Both the position numbers and the translations under genes were made by a program. DNA of 64,000 nucleotides from Blautia hansenii (GTDB taxonomy: Bacteria > Bacillota > Clostridia > Lachnospirales > Lachnospiraceae). The notes under the pieces are model-generated. The model saw only the letters and a program-made list of their open reading frames with translations, did not search any database and had not been told where the DNA came from. The stretch spans positions 1 through 64,000 of the forward strand of contig NZ_JAAITA010000015.1 of assembly GCF_013304445.1 (NCBI RefSeq), in the 5' to 3' direction. Below, one piece after another: positions 32,570-41,770 of this stretch; within the stretch, counting starts at the first letter, position 1, and every line of letters begins with the position of its first letter.

Positions 32570-33052
32570 TTACACCTCTATGGTAAGATTTTTCTTTTCT
32601 GTGCTCCATTTACATTCTGCCTGTGCCGAACAAAAGAGACAGGTCCTGGATTTCTTGTCTGCGCGGTATAAGAGTCCCGCCAAATCCGCTCTGGTTCCGG
32701 TATCTGCTGTTCTGTGGCCGGAAATTGCCTCCAGAATTGCGTTTTCTTCTTCTTTCGTATAGCCGCAGTCCGGCAGAATCTTTTCTGCCAGAAGCTGGCT
32801 TCCCTGGTCATGGGGTATGTTTTGGGTGTATTCCAGCCCTCTGCCGATGTCGTGAAGCAGGGCAGCACCATATATCAGTTCCTTATCCAGAGCCAGACCT
32901 TTTTCCAGATTTTCAATATAGGCCAATCTTGCCACATCTAAAAAATGCGCCACATCATGCCCGCAGAAAACCCGCTCTTTTTCCAGTTCCTGTATCTTGG
33001 CCACCGCCTGCTGCCACAGCGCATGACTGCAGATTTTATTTACTCTGTCCAT
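32570..33052 (-). CDS. HD-domain phosphohydrolase in the folate operon
   Basis: A 160-residue HD-domain protein. Metal-binding residues are in VFCGHDVAHFLDVARLA (H-x-x-x-H-like), the HD doublet in GAALLHDIGRGLEYTQ and the later AISGHRTAD. Four cysteines cluster near the C-terminus (CLFCSAQAEC). It sits between folE and folP with gaps of two and 17 bases, the place where a missing dihydroneopterin triphosphate dephosphorylation step would fit. That role is my inference; HD proteins act on many phosphate esters. Confidence 0.82.
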   Translation of the reverse strand: MDRVNKICSHALWQQAVAKIQELEKERVFCGHDVAHFLDVARLAYIENLEKGLALDKELIYGAALLHDIGRGLEYTQNIPHDQGSQLLAEKILPDCGYTKEEENAILEAISGHRTADTGTRADLAGLLYRADKKSRTCLFCSAQAECKWSTEKKNLTIEV

Positions 33053-33054
33053 AT

Positions 33055-33627
33055 TTACCGTCTTTCCAGCATACGGTAGAAATTGTTCTGCAGCTTTTCA
33101 TTGTCATCAAAGACGCCTCTGGTAACCACAGTAACCGTTTTTGTACCCGGTTTTTTAATGCCTCTCATAGTCATACACATATGCTCTGCTTCTACAAGCA
33201 CCATAACGCCCTGAGGTTTCAGCTCCTCCATAAAAGCATCCGCCACCTGCGCGGTCAGACGTTCCTGAAGCTGAAAACGCTTTGCAAACACTTCCACGGT
33301 TCTTGCCATTTTGCTCAGTCCCACCACTTCGCCATTTGGAATATAGGCAATGGCTGCGGTACCGTAGAAAGGCAGCATATGGTGTTCGCAGAAGGAATAA
33401 AAAGGAATATCCTTTTCCAATACCATATCGTTGTTATCTACATGAAATCTCTTTTTCAGGTGTTTTGCCGCATCATCTGTATAGCCTGCTGCCAGTTCCT
33501 TATACATTCTGGCAATCCGGTCCGGAGTCTCTAAAAGTCCCTCCCGGTTAATATCTTCTCCGATTCCTTCCAGAATCAGTCTTACGCCTTCTTCGATTTT
33601 TTCTTTATCCATTTTGTTCTTCGTCAT
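33055..33627 (-). CDS. folE: GTP cyclohydrolase I
   Basis: FolE opens GTP to dihydroneopterin triphosphate, the first step of folate synthesis. I choose ATG 33627 ([10 protein letters not shown]), giving 190 residues with GAGGG eight bases upstream. The zinc ligands are in [12 protein letters not shown] and HMCMTMRG (C and H residues), and [23 protein letters not shown] is the classic core. It overlaps the folC gene by about 23 bases. Confidence 0.96.
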   Translation of the reverse strand: MTKNKMDKEKIEEGVRLILEGIGEDINREGLLETPDRIARMYKELAAGYTDDAAKHLKKRFHVDNNDMVLEKDIPFYSFCEHHMLPFYGTAAIAYIPNGEVVGLSKMARTVEVFAKRFQLQERLTAQVADAFMEELKPQGVMVLVEAEHMCMTMRGIKKPGTKTVTVVTRGVFDDNEKLQNNFYRMLERR

Positions 33628-34918
33628 TTTCCTTACCCTCACATGAAATTGCTTTTACTGCGTCCTTTAAAAAAGACAGGGAACCAAAGATAATCACTGC
33701 GTCTTCTTTGTCCGCGCGTTCCAGAGTCTTTTGGACTGCTTCTTTGATACTTTTGGCCGCCTCCACAGACGGATTCACCTCTGCCACCGCATCCCGCAGT
33801 TCTTCAGCCGGCAGGGCACGGGGATTTCCCGGTGTTTCCACGGTTATAATGTCCTTTGCATAAGGTGCGGTCAATGCAATGATTTTCCGGTAGTCTTTAT
33901 CCCTAAACACACCGAAAATATAGTGCAGGTTTCTGTCCTTGTAATACAGTTCTATGGAACGCTTTAATTCCAGAGCTGCAGCCGGATTGTGCGCACCGTC
34001 CAGAATCACATCCGGATTTTGGGCAATCCGTGTAAATCTGCCTCTCCAACAGGCCTTGTGCATACCTGCCCGAACCTGCTCGTCAGAAAGAAGGAAGCCT
34101 ATTTCCCGCAAAGCCTCCACAGCCTCCAGCGCCAGAGCGCCATTCTCCACCTGATAACTTCCGGCCAGGGAAATTCTCACCTCTTCCCATTTGCCGTAGG
34201 TAAAACTCTGCCCGGAAAGTCCATAGGAAATCTGGCTTATCTGTTCCTGCTTTACCGTCCGCAGGCAGCAATGCTGCCTTTTGCAGGTTTCTTCTATCAC
34301 TTTTTGGGCTTCTTCCTTCTGGGCTGCACAGACTACCTGGGTATGGGGCTTAATAATGCCCGCCTTCTGCACGGCAATTTTCTCCAGGGTATCTCCCAGA
34401 AATTCCATGTGGTCCATACTGATAGAGGCAATGACCTCCAAAAGTGTGGTAGTAATCACATTGGTAGCGTCCAGAGCCCCTCCAAGCCCTGTCTCCAGCA
34501 CTACCACATCACATTTTTTCTCCTTAAAATAGAGAAAAGCCAGAGCAGTCTCCACCTCGAAAATCGTAGGTGTTCCCGCATGCTGCTCCGCCATATCTTT
34601 CACAGCCTCTGAAATGGCTGTCACATGACGGGCAAGAGATTCTTTTTCAATTTCTTTCTCATCGACCTGAATCCGCTCCCGATAAGAAAACAGTGTAGGG
34701 GATATGTACCTTCCTGTGCGATATCCCGCGCCGGACAGTATCGTTGAAAGATAAGCCAGCACAGACCCTTTCCCATTTGTTCCGGAAATGTGGATAAACT
34801 TTAAATCTTCCTGGGGATTACCAAGTCTGACCAGCAGCTCTTTCATATTCTCCAAGCCAAGTACACTTCCGTATTTGGAAATTTCGTCCAAATATACTCT
34901 TGCTTCTTCGTAATTCAT
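33605..34918 (-). CDS. folC: Folylpolyglutamate synthase / dihydrofolate synthase
   Basis: FolC adds glutamate to dihydropteroate and folates with ATP. The 437-residue protein has the P-loop [15 protein letters not shown], the conserved [12 protein letters not shown] loop, [35 protein letters not shown] and [13 protein letters not shown] in the C-terminal ligase domain. It is the first gene of the folate operon, with a TTGAGA/TATAAT promoter about 50 bases upstream. Confidence 0.96.
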   Translation of the reverse strand: MNYEEARVYLDEISKYGSVLGLENMKELLVRLGNPQEDLKFIHISGTNGKGSVLAYLSTILSGAGYRTGRYISPTLFSYRERIQVDEKEIEKESLARHVTAISEAVKDMAEQHAGTPTIFEVETALAFLYFKEKKCDVVVLETGLGGALDATNVITTTLLEVIASISMDHMEFLGDTLEKIAVQKAGIIKPHTQVVCAAQKEEAQKVIEETCKRQHCCLRTVKQEQISQISYGLSGQSFTYGKWEEVRISLAGSYQVENGALALEAVEALREIGFLLSDEQVRAGMHKACWRGRFTRIAQNPDVILDGAHNPAAALELKRSIELYYKDRNLHYIFGVFRDKDYRKIIALTAPYAKDIITVETPGNPRALPAEELRDAVAEVNPSVEAAKSIKEAVQKTLERADKEDAVIIFGSLSFLKDAVKAISCEGKENDEEQNG

Positions 34919-34968
34919 ATTACTCCTATCCGAGACGGTTTCCCACCTCTTAATCTATTACAACCCCT

Positions 34969-34997
34969 ATTATATCCCTTTTTCCCCCATATCTCAA
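34969..34997 (-). promoter_or_regulatory. Promoter of the folate operon
   Basis: On the minus strand TTGAGA (34992-34997), 17 bases, TATAAT (34969-34974). It overlaps the end of the MATE gene. It probably drives folC through the VanRS-like genes. Confidence 0.8.
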
Positions 34998-36358
34998 CGG
35001 GATATTTCAGCAAGTGCCTTTTTAAATTGACGGGCAAAAAGAACCACCGTAAAAATCACGGCAAACGTGTCTGCCACCGGCTCTGCCATATAGACTGCTT
35101 TCGTCTTATCCCCGTCAAAAATCAAGGGCATAAGGTAAATCAGAGGAATCAGGAGCACAAATTTTCTCATAACGGCTACTAGGATAGAGGCCTTTGCGTT
35201 TCCGATAGACATAAAAGTCATCTGACACGCCATCTGAATACCGAAAATAAACAGAGCGGCCATATAGACACGCAGCGCGGTCTCTGTAAAATTCATCAGG
35301 GTTCCGTCAGAAGTAAACATTCCGGCAAAAGCCCTTGGGAACAGCATCACCAGTCCCCACAGCAGCAGGGAATAAAACAAACTGACTTTCAAGAGCAGAC
35401 GGAACGCCGATTTTACACGTTTTTCATTGCGGGCACCGTAATTATAACTGATAATGGGCTGCGCTCCCTGTCCCAGTCCCTGCAGCGGCAACATGGCAAA
35501 CTGCATCACACTGGTAAGAATCGTCATGGCGCCTACGGCAATATCTCCGCCGTATCTCTGCAAAGAAGAGTTAAAACAGATGGAGATAATACTTTCACTG
35601 GCCTGCATAACAAAAACAGAAGAACCCAGAGCAATACACGGAAAAATGACCGTCCTCTGCAGTTTCAGATTCTTCTTCTGAATACGCAGGAATGTTTTCT
35701 TTCCGAAAAGAAATGCCATTACCCAGATACAGGATAATCCCTGAGAAAGGATGGTGGCAAGGGCCGCTCCTTTTACCCCCATGTCCAGACCAAAAATAAA
35801 AATGGGGTCCAGGACAATATTGGCAACTGCACCAATCAGCACAGACAGCATACCCGTCTTCGCAAATCCCTGAGCTGTAATAAAAGCGTTCATACCAAGG
35901 GTAAGCTGTACAAAAATAGTTCCCAGTGCATAAATATTCATATAGCTGACACCGTACTCAATGGTATCCTCACTGGCCCCGAACGCCATGAGAAAATCTC
36001 GGTTCCAAAGCAGCAGCACGGCTGTTAAAATAGTGGAAATCACTATCTGCAAAGTAAAGCAGTTGCCCAAAATTTTCTCTGCAGACTCATTGTCACCTTT
36101 CCCCATGGCAATAGAAGCTCTGGGAGAACCGCCGTTTCCAACCAGTGCTGCAAAGGCAGACACAATCATAATCAGAGGCATGCAGACTCCCACTCCGGTC
36201 AGCGCCATGGCCCCCGCCTTAGGAATATGTCCGATATAAATACGGTCTACAATGTTGTAAAGCATGTTGATAATCTGCGCGGCAACCGTGGGCAGCGCCA
36301 GATTTAAAAGCAATTTTCCAATGGGCTGTGTACCCAGAAAATCTTTGTCACTTTTCAT
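34994..36358 (-). CDS. MATE family efflux transporter
   Basis: A 454-residue multidrug/toxin extrusion protein with twelve membrane segments. The N-terminal LGTQPIGKLLLNLALPTVAAQIINMLYNIVDRIYIGH and the second-half AMTILTSVMQFAMLPLQGLGQGAQPIISYNYGAR are MATE hallmarks. It probably exports cationic compounds with a sodium or proton gradient. The MarR-type gene upstream overlaps its start by 11 bases and most likely controls it. Confidence 0.93.
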   Translation of the reverse strand: MKSDKDFLGTQPIGKLLLNLALPTVAAQIINMLYNIVDRIYIGHIPKAGAMALTGVGVCMPLIMIVSAFAALVGNGGSPRASIAMGKGDNESAEKILGNCFTLQIVISTILTAVLLLWNRDFLMAFGASEDTIEYGVSYMNIYALGTIFVQLTLGMNAFITAQGFAKTGMLSVLIGAVANIVLDPIFIFGLDMGVKGAALATILSQGLSCIWVMAFLFGKKTFLRIQKKNLKLQRTVIFPCIALGSSVFVMQASESIISICFNSSLQRYGGDIAVGAMTILTSVMQFAMLPLQGLGQGAQPIISYNYGARNEKRVKSAFRLLLKVSLFYSLLLWGLVMLFPRAFAGMFTSDGTLMNFTETALRVYMAALFIFGIQMACQMTFMSIGNAKASILVAVMRKFVLLIPLIYLMPLIFDGDKTKAVYMAEPVADTFAVIFTVVLFARQFKKALAEISR

Positions 36359-36797
36359 GAAAACTCATTCCTTTCTCAATATTTTCCATAAGCTGTCTGT
36401 TGATTCTCTCGTATATCTCTTTTTCTTCTCCGGAAAGACCGGCAAAAAGCTGCTCCTCAAACTTTTGATTCACCTTTTCAATTCCGCTGCAAATGGGAAT
36501 TGCCGCCTCCTCCAAAGACAAATGCACTTTTCTGCGGTCCGTTGTATCAGCGTTTCGTTTTACAAGCCCTTTTTTTACCAAAAGTTCCACGCCCTGTGAT
36601 ACATTTCCCTTGGGAAGCCTTCGCAGCTCCACAATCTCTGCAGCAGTATCCTTTCCCGGATTGTTATACAGAAATCCGATAATGGCGATTTCTATCTGTG
36701 AAAGCCCATATTCTCCCCGAATATTTTCCAGACACTGCTCATACAGCTTTGTCACACACCGCATCAACAGCCGCATATCTGATGCTTCCGGCCTCAT
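36348..36797 (-). CDS. MarR family transcriptional regulator
   Basis: A 149-residue winged-helix repressor of the MarR family. The core reads YGLSQIEIAIIGFLYNNPGKDTAAEIVELRRLPKGNVSQGVELLVKKGLVKR followed by the wing DTTDRRKVHLSL. GGAGAGG precedes the ATG. It overlaps the MATE gene and has a strong promoter with a repeat at the start point, so it likely represses its own operon until a ligand is bound. Confidence 0.92.
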   Translation of the reverse strand: MRPEASDMRLLMRCVTKLYEQCLENIRGEYGLSQIEIAIIGFLYNNPGKDTAAEIVELRRLPKGNVSQGVELLVKKGLVKRNADTTDRRKVHLSLEEAAIPICSGIEKVNQKFEEQLFAGLSGEEKEIYERINRQLMENIEKGMSFHEK

Positions 36798-36825
36798 TTT
36801 CCACCTCTCCTTTCCCGTTGCTGAT

Positions 36826-36884
36826 AGTTTTAAAAAGAACCGTTTTACAAAGAACTATTATAGGCCTTTTTTCTTTTTTGTCAA
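36826..36884 (-). promoter_or_regulatory. Promoter and candidate operator of marR-MATE
   Basis: On the minus strand TTGACA (36879-36884), 16 bases, TATAAT (36857-36862). Directly downstream lies a 31-base imperfect palindrome (36826-36856) that contains GTTCTTT twice, 15 bases apart, a plausible MarR binding site. Confidence 0.7.
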
Positions 36885-36896
36885 GACTTTGCCATA

Positions 36897-36925
36897 TTGA
36901 GAAAATCTCTCCTGCACAGTATAAT
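36897..36925 (+). promoter_or_regulatory. Promoter of the BceS-like kinase gene
   Basis: TTGAGA (36897-36902), 17 bases, TATAAT (36920-36925), 54 bases before the start codon. Confidence 0.8.
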
Positions 36926-36979
36926 AGAGTAACAGAAAGACATCTTTAGGAAGACAGACAACAGGAAAGGGGATACCTT

Positions 36980-37993
36980 ATGCGCGTAAAACAATATCTG
37001 AGAAATCAACTGCCCGTTATTTTTATCCATGTTTTGGGTATGCTGGCACTTGCCCTGTTTTTACTGGCCAATGGCAATGCCGTACAGACGGTTCTGTTTA
37101 TTCTTATGGTCTGGCTGCTTGTTTTGCTTTCATACTTAGTCATTGTCTGCTGTATGCAAAAGACTCGTCTGAACAAATTGTTGGACATGGCAGAGCAGTT
37201 AGAGGAACGGTACTTAATACCGGAAATCATGGCTGTACCGGAGAAAGCCGCCGAGCAGGTCTTCTACCAGATTATGAAAATGGCAGAAAAATCTATGATT
37301 GAAAAAATAGGGGAAATCCAACGGGAACGAAAAGAATATAAGGAATACATCGAGCAGTGGATACATGAAGTCAAAACCCCAATCACAGCCATGAAGCTGC
37401 TTTGCGAAAATAACCGTTCCTCCTTTACCCGAGAACTGCTGGCAGAATTGGAAAATGTCCAGCAATTTACAGAACAGGCGCTCTACTATGCCCGTAGTGA
37501 ACATACAGAAAAAGATTACTCTATACGGGAAATCCAGCTAAGTGATGTGGTACATAACGCCATTGCAGACAACAAATATCTTTTGCGGCAGAGCAATATG
37601 AGAATTACTGCAGACAACCTGGAGCACTGTGTTTATACGGATGATAAATGGATACGGTTTATTTTAAACCAGCTTATCAGCAATGCTGTCAAGTATGGTA
37701 CAGAACAGCCGGCTTTACACTTTTTTACGGTAAGAAAGCAGGAGCATATTCTTTTATGTATAGAAGACAACGGAATCGGCATACCCCCAGGCAACCTGCC
37801 CCGCATTTTCGAAAAAGGCTTTACCGGACAGAATGGGCGAACCGGCAGAAATTCCACTGGAATTGGGCTGTATCTGTGCAAGCGTCTTTGTGATAAGCTT
37901 GGAATTGGGCTGACTGCTTACTCGAAAGAAAAAGGGACAACTCTTACGCTGTCTTTTCCTGTCAACGATTTTGTTACCGGGGTACAGAACTGA
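36980..37993 (+). CDS. BceS-like intramembrane-sensing histidine kinase
   Basis: A 337-residue kinase with two N-terminal membrane helices (about 11-31 and 35-57) and almost no outer loop, as in BceS kinases that sense flux through the BceAB transporter. The H box EQWIHEVKTPITAMKLL, N box FILNQLISNAVKYG, G1 LLCIEDNGIGIP, F box IFEKGFTGQNGR and G2 STGIGLYLCKRLCDKLG are all present. A ribosome site AGGAAAGGGG precedes the ATG. It is followed by its ABC transporter, but the regulator is on the other strand at 41081. Confidence 0.92.
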   Translation: MRVKQYLRNQLPVIFIHVLGMLALALFLLANGNAVQTVLFILMVWLLVLLSYLVIVCCMQKTRLNKLLDMAEQLEERYLIPEIMAVPEKAAEQVFYQIMKMAEKSMIEKIGEIQRERKEYKEYIEQWIHEVKTPITAMKLLCENNRSSFTRELLAELENVQQFTEQALYYARSEHTEKDYSIREIQLSDVVHNAIADNKYLLRQSNMRITADNLEHCVYTDDKWIRFILNQLISNAVKYGTEQPALHFFTVRKQEHILLCIEDNGIGIPPGNLPRIFEKGFTGQNGRTGRNSTGIGLYLCKRLCDKLGIGLTAYSKEKGTTLTLSFPVNDFVTGVQN

Positions 37994-38007
37994 CAGGCTC
38001 TGCAATT

Positions 38008-38072
38008 CTTACATTTCTGTAAGAACTGTGTAAGAAAACCTGATACAAAAAAATTCCCAGGCCATTTATAAT
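38008..38072 (+). promoter_or_regulatory. Candidate BceR operator and -10 of bceAB
   Basis: CTTACA (38008-38013) and TGTAAG (38018-38023) form a perfect palindrome with a four-base spacer, and TGTAAG recurs at 38029-38034, one helical turn on. A TATAAT (38067-38072) lies downstream without a good -35, as expected for an activated promoter. Confidence 0.65.
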
Positions 38073-38105
38073 CCAATACAGAAAAGACTTAAGGAGGTCA
38101 GACAC

Positions 38106-38873
38106 ATGAGTACCATTTTGAAATTGGAACATATCCAAAAATACTATGGCAATGAAGGGAATATCACGAAGGCCATTCAGGATATCAGCTTTTCCGTTGA
38201 GGCCGGAGAATTTCTCGGTATTATGGGGGCGTCCGGCTCCGGAAAAACAACGCTGCTTAACTGTATCTCTGCTATTGATACCGTAAGCGCAGGCCACATT
38301 TATTTAGAAGGAACAGACATTACGGAGATAAAGCCAAAGTCTCTTGCCCGGTTTCGCAGAGAAAACTTAGGTTTTGTCTTTCAGGACTTTAACTTATTAG
38401 ATACCTTGACAATTTCCGAAAACATTGCCCTGGCTTTGGCCATTCATAAAACCCCGGCTCAGGATGTGGAACCCCGCATTTGGGATATGGCGCAAAAGCT
38501 GAATATCTGTGATATTCTAAACAAATATCCCTACCAGGTATCCGGCGGCCAGAAACAGCGCTGCGCCTGTGCAAGGGCTCTCATCAACAATCCCAGGCTG
38601 CTTTTGGCAGACGAACCCACAGGAGCTTTGGACAGCCATTCCTCTCAAATGCTTTTGTCCACCATGCAAGGTATCCACGAACAGATGGGCGCTACGATTC
38701 TCATGGTAACCCATGACGCTTTTACAGCCAGCTATGCCAATCGTATCCTCTTTCTCAGGGACGGAGAAATCTTCACGGAACTGTGTAAGGGACATGACAG
38801 CAGAAGTGCTTTTTTCAATAAAATTCTGAATGTCCTTACCATGATTGGAGGAGGGCAAAGCCATGTATGTTAA
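38106..38873 (+). CDS. BceA-like ABC transporter ATPase
   Basis: A 255-residue ATPase of the MacB/Bce group. Walker A GASGSGKTTLLNCIS, Q loop VFQDFNLLDTLT, signature VSGGQKQRCACARAL, Walker B RLLLADEPTGALDS, and the switch histidine in MVTHDAFTASYANRI. An AAGGAGGTCAG site lies before the ATG. It overlaps the permease by 11 bases. Together they form a BceAB module that frees lipid II-cycle intermediates from peptide antibiotics such as bacitracin. Confidence 0.95.
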   Translation: MSTILKLEHIQKYYGNEGNITKAIQDISFSVEAGEFLGIMGASGSGKTTLLNCISAIDTVSAGHIYLEGTDITEIKPKSLARFRRENLGFVFQDFNLLDTLTISENIALALAIHKTPAQDVEPRIWDMAQKLNICDILNKYPYQVSGGQKQRCACARALINNPRLLLADEPTGALDSHSSQMLLSTMQGIHEQMGATILMVTHDAFTASYANRILFLRDGEIFTELCKGHDSRSAFFNKILNVLTMIGGGQSHVC

Positions 38874-41076
38874 ACTTGTTCTCAAAAATGCCCGCCGGTC
38901 TGTAAAAGACTATTTAATCTACATTGTAACCATGACTATCTGCGTTGCCCTGTTTTATTCTTTCCTGTCCATTGCCAGCAGCTATTACAGGCCGGATATA
39001 GGAAGTGAATACGACTTCACACTCTTAAGTGACGGCTTGAAAGCAGCCATTTGCCTCATTACATTGCTTGTGCTGTTTTTGATACATTTTGTCAATCGTT
39101 ATATGCTTCAGCGCAGGCAAAAAGAATTTGCAGTGCAGTCCGTCATGGGTATGGAACAAAAAATCATTGGCAGGATTTTCTTTGCCGAAACCTTTCTCAT
39201 GGGAACACTCTCTATTGTGATTGGAATTTTCCTTGGTGTGTTCTGTTCCCAATTTATCACTGCCCTGCTGCTGACCTCCTATGGGAAAAGTTATGAATTG
39301 ACATGGATCCTGTTTCCAGATACGGTTTTGCTGACTGTCTGCTTCTTTGTATGCAGTTTCCTGCTTGTGGGGATGTGGAATATCCACGCCATCCAAAAGG
39401 CAAAAATAATGGATATGCTTTTATCAGGCAGGGAAAACGAGCCTGCATTAAAAAGGAGTCGTTGGATTTCTGGTGTGATCATCCTCTTTGAAGGATTGTC
39501 CGTGTGGATGCTCCTTACAGGAATACAAAAAGTCTGGTTTTACTATGACTCCCGATTCGCCCTTCCTGTACAAATCATGTTCTGGGGAAACATTCTCTTT
39601 CCGGCCATGACTCTGCTTTGGTCTGTGCTGTGCCTGATAAAAAAGAAAAAAGCAAGTGATTCTACACTGCTTTCAGGTTTGCTTGTATGCTCTGTTCTAA
39701 ATGCATGCACAGCAGCCAGTGTCCCCGCATTGACAAAGGAATACTATCTGGCCTTAGGCAGCGGAACCATCCATCAATATCTGGTATTTGTCCTGATGGA
39801 TTTGCTTTTCTTTATTTGTGCTTTCCTTTACCTTGCCGGCAGCTTCCTTTTGGCCTGGAAAGAGAAATCGTCCAAACACAGATACCGCCAGGAAGCTCTT
39901 TTCTTTTTTGGACAGATTTTATCGAAGCTGAATACAACCAGCAAGACCATGACTCTTATCTGTATAACCTTAGTGCTTGCTGTTTTTCTGTTCATTGCGG
40001 CCCCCATTTTGGTGAATTGGGCTTCCGGTTATCTGGATATACGCTCTATGTATGATGTGCAGATTTATTCCGGATACAACGACGTATATGAAGAAGAAAA
40101 TCTGCCCCATGATACTTATAACCTGGTGACAGATTTTTTGGCAGAACACAAGCTTGAAGCGGCATACGACTGCACTTTTCATCTATACCTTCCAAACAAA
40201 GATGATTTTCACAGCCGCTCAAAATACGATTTTCCTGTTGCGGCAATTTCTTTAAGCGACTACAATGCCATACGGGAAATGCTTGGATATACTCCTGTTT
40301 CTCTGGCAGAAAATGCGTTTACCACGCAGTGGAAGTCCATTGCAGAGACGGAAGAAATAGACCGCTTTCTGGAAAGTCATACCCATGTTGCAACAGACGC
40401 CGGAACATTAACGCTCTCTAAGCAGTCCTTTTATGAAGACCCCATTGGGGAAACGGCCTACAATTCCTATACCAATGTCCTTTATGTGTTCCCGGATAAG
40501 GTGTGTGAGCGCTTGCTTCCGGTTATGCAAAACCGCTATATTACAACAAAGGAAACGATTTCTTATGAAAACGCCCGCCAACTGGAAAAAATTTTCACAG
40601 CAGAATATCCAGAAGAGACAGATAAAGAAACCAGTTATGGAATTCGTTTAAGCACCCTGCAGATTAATAGCACAAAAGCAAGTAATTTCATCTTACAGGC
40701 TGCAATGCTTTATGGTGCTGTGGTACTCATGGTGATTTGCCTTACGATACTTTCCCTGCAGCAGCTTTTGGACGCAGACCAGTACAAATACCGCTTCTCC
40801 GTACTTAGAAAATTAGGCGTGGAGGAGCCGCGTATACAGAAACTGGTGCTGAAGCAGTTAGGTGTCTGGTTTGGCCTTCCAGTCCTTGTAGCTGTCATAG
40901 TTGCTGCTGTTGTGATTGCCTATTTTGTACAATCTATATCAGCAGAAATCTCTGCGTATATTGGGGTTACCGCCTTGCTGCTGCAGGCAGGCACAACTGT
41001 AAGTATTCTGGCCGGTTTATTCCTCTGCTATTTTATAAGTACATGGATACTTTTCAGCCGCTCCATCCATTCATAA
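38863..41076 (+). CDS. BceB-like FtsX-family permease
   Basis: A 737-residue permease with ten membrane segments and a large outer domain (about residues 380-590) between segments VII and VIII, the sensor and substrate-binding part of Bce permeases. FtsX-type cores are near 55-150 and 610-730 (FSVLRKLGVEEPRIQKLVLKQ). ATG 38863 follows GGAGGAGGG; the upstream in-frame start would lie in the ribosome site. It ends four bases from the stop of the convergent bceR-like gene, with no terminator between them. Confidence 0.93.
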   Translation: MYVKLVLKNARRSVKDYLIYIVTMTICVALFYSFLSIASSYYRPDIGSEYDFTLLSDGLKAAICLITLLVLFLIHFVNRYMLQRRQKEFAVQSVMGMEQKIIGRIFFAETFLMGTLSIVIGIFLGVFCSQFITALLLTSYGKSYELTWILFPDTVLLTVCFFVCSFLLVGMWNIHAIQKAKIMDMLLSGRENEPALKRSRWISGVIILFEGLSVWMLLTGIQKVWFYYDSRFALPVQIMFWGNILFPAMTLLWSVLCLIKKKKASDSTLLSGLLVCSVLNACTAASVPALTKEYYLALGSGTIHQYLVFVLMDLLFFICAFLYLAGSFLLAWKEKSSKHRYRQEALFFFGQILSKLNTTSKTMTLICITLVLAVFLFIAAPILVNWASGYLDIRSMYDVQIYSGYNDVYEEENLPHDTYNLVTDFLAEHKLEAAYDCTFHLYLPNKDDFHSRSKYDFPVAAISLSDYNAIREMLGYTPVSLAENAFTTQWKSIAETEEIDRFLESHTHVATDAGTLTLSKQSFYEDPIGETAYNSYTNVLYVFPDKVCERLLPVMQNRYITTKETISYENARQLEKIFTAEYPEETDKETSYGIRLSTLQINSTKASNFILQAAMLYGAVVLMVICLTILSLQQLLDADQYKYRFSVLRKLGVEEPRIQKLVLKQLGVWFGLPVLVAVIVAAVVIAYFVQSISAEISAYIGVTALLLQAGTTVSILAGLFLCYFISTWILFSRSIHS

Positions 41077-41080
41077 GGCA

Positions 41081-41752
41081 TTATATCCGGTATCCCTGTC
41101 TGTGTTTTGTAATAATAAAGTCTTGTACTCCCATGCAGGAAAGTTTCTCCCGGATACGATTGATATTCACGCTCAGGGCATTGTCATCTGCGTAAAGACG
41201 GTTGTCCCACAGGTATTCTATCAAATCCCCTCTGGCGCAGATACTTCCTGCATGGCAAAACAGATAATATAAAATTTTCACTTCATTTTTTTTTGTCAAT
41301 TCTACACTCTCTTCTCCCCTGGATATGGTGCTGTCCTCCAGATGAAGGGTGACACCTCTGTGTGTCAGACAGGTATTCTGTTCCCTTGGATAGGCTTTTT
41401 TGAGAAGGGAATCCATTTTTGCCAGAAGAATGGCTGTATGATAGGGTTTTGTGATAAATGCATCTCCTCCCAGCATAATGCTGTTCAATTCATCCATATC
41501 TGTGCTGCAGCTGGTGACAAACACAATGGGCACAGCGGAAAAGCTGCGGATTTTCGCACATAGGGAAAATCCATCTTCTCCTGGCAGTTTAACGTCCAGG
41601 AGAATTAAATGGGGGGAAAATTGCTTTACCGTTTCTATGGTTTGACGGAAATCTTCCACAGCCTGCACCTCATATCCGTGGCCTTTTAAAAGTGTTTTCA
41701 GTTCTTTTTGTATGACAGAATCATCTTCTATAATCAAAATTTTATAGTTCAT
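41081..41752 (-). CDS. BceR-like response regulator
   Basis: A 223-residue OmpR-family regulator. The receiver has EDDSVIQKELKTLLKGHGY, phosphoacceptor D in LILLDVKLPGEDGFSL and GGDAFITKPYH; the DNA-binding half ends with YLWDNRLYADDNALSVNINRIREKL, a wording typical of BceR. It is the natural partner of the kinase at 36980 but is coded on the opposite strand, 18 bases behind the SBF transporter, and probably shares its T-box-controlled transcript. Note GGDAF in place of the more usual GADDY. Confidence 0.9.
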   Translation of the reverse strand: MNYKILIIEDDSVIQKELKTLLKGHGYEVQAVEDFRQTIETVKQFSPHLILLDVKLPGEDGFSLCAKIRSFSAVPIVFVTSCSTDMDELNSIMLGGDAFITKPYHTAILLAKMDSLLKKAYPREQNTCLTHRGVTLHLEDSTISRGEESVELTKKNEVKILYYLFCHAGSICARGDLIEYLWDNRLYADDNALSVNINRIREKLSCMGVQDFIITKHRQGYRI

Positions 41753-41770
41753 TTTCAGAATTCCTTTAAA

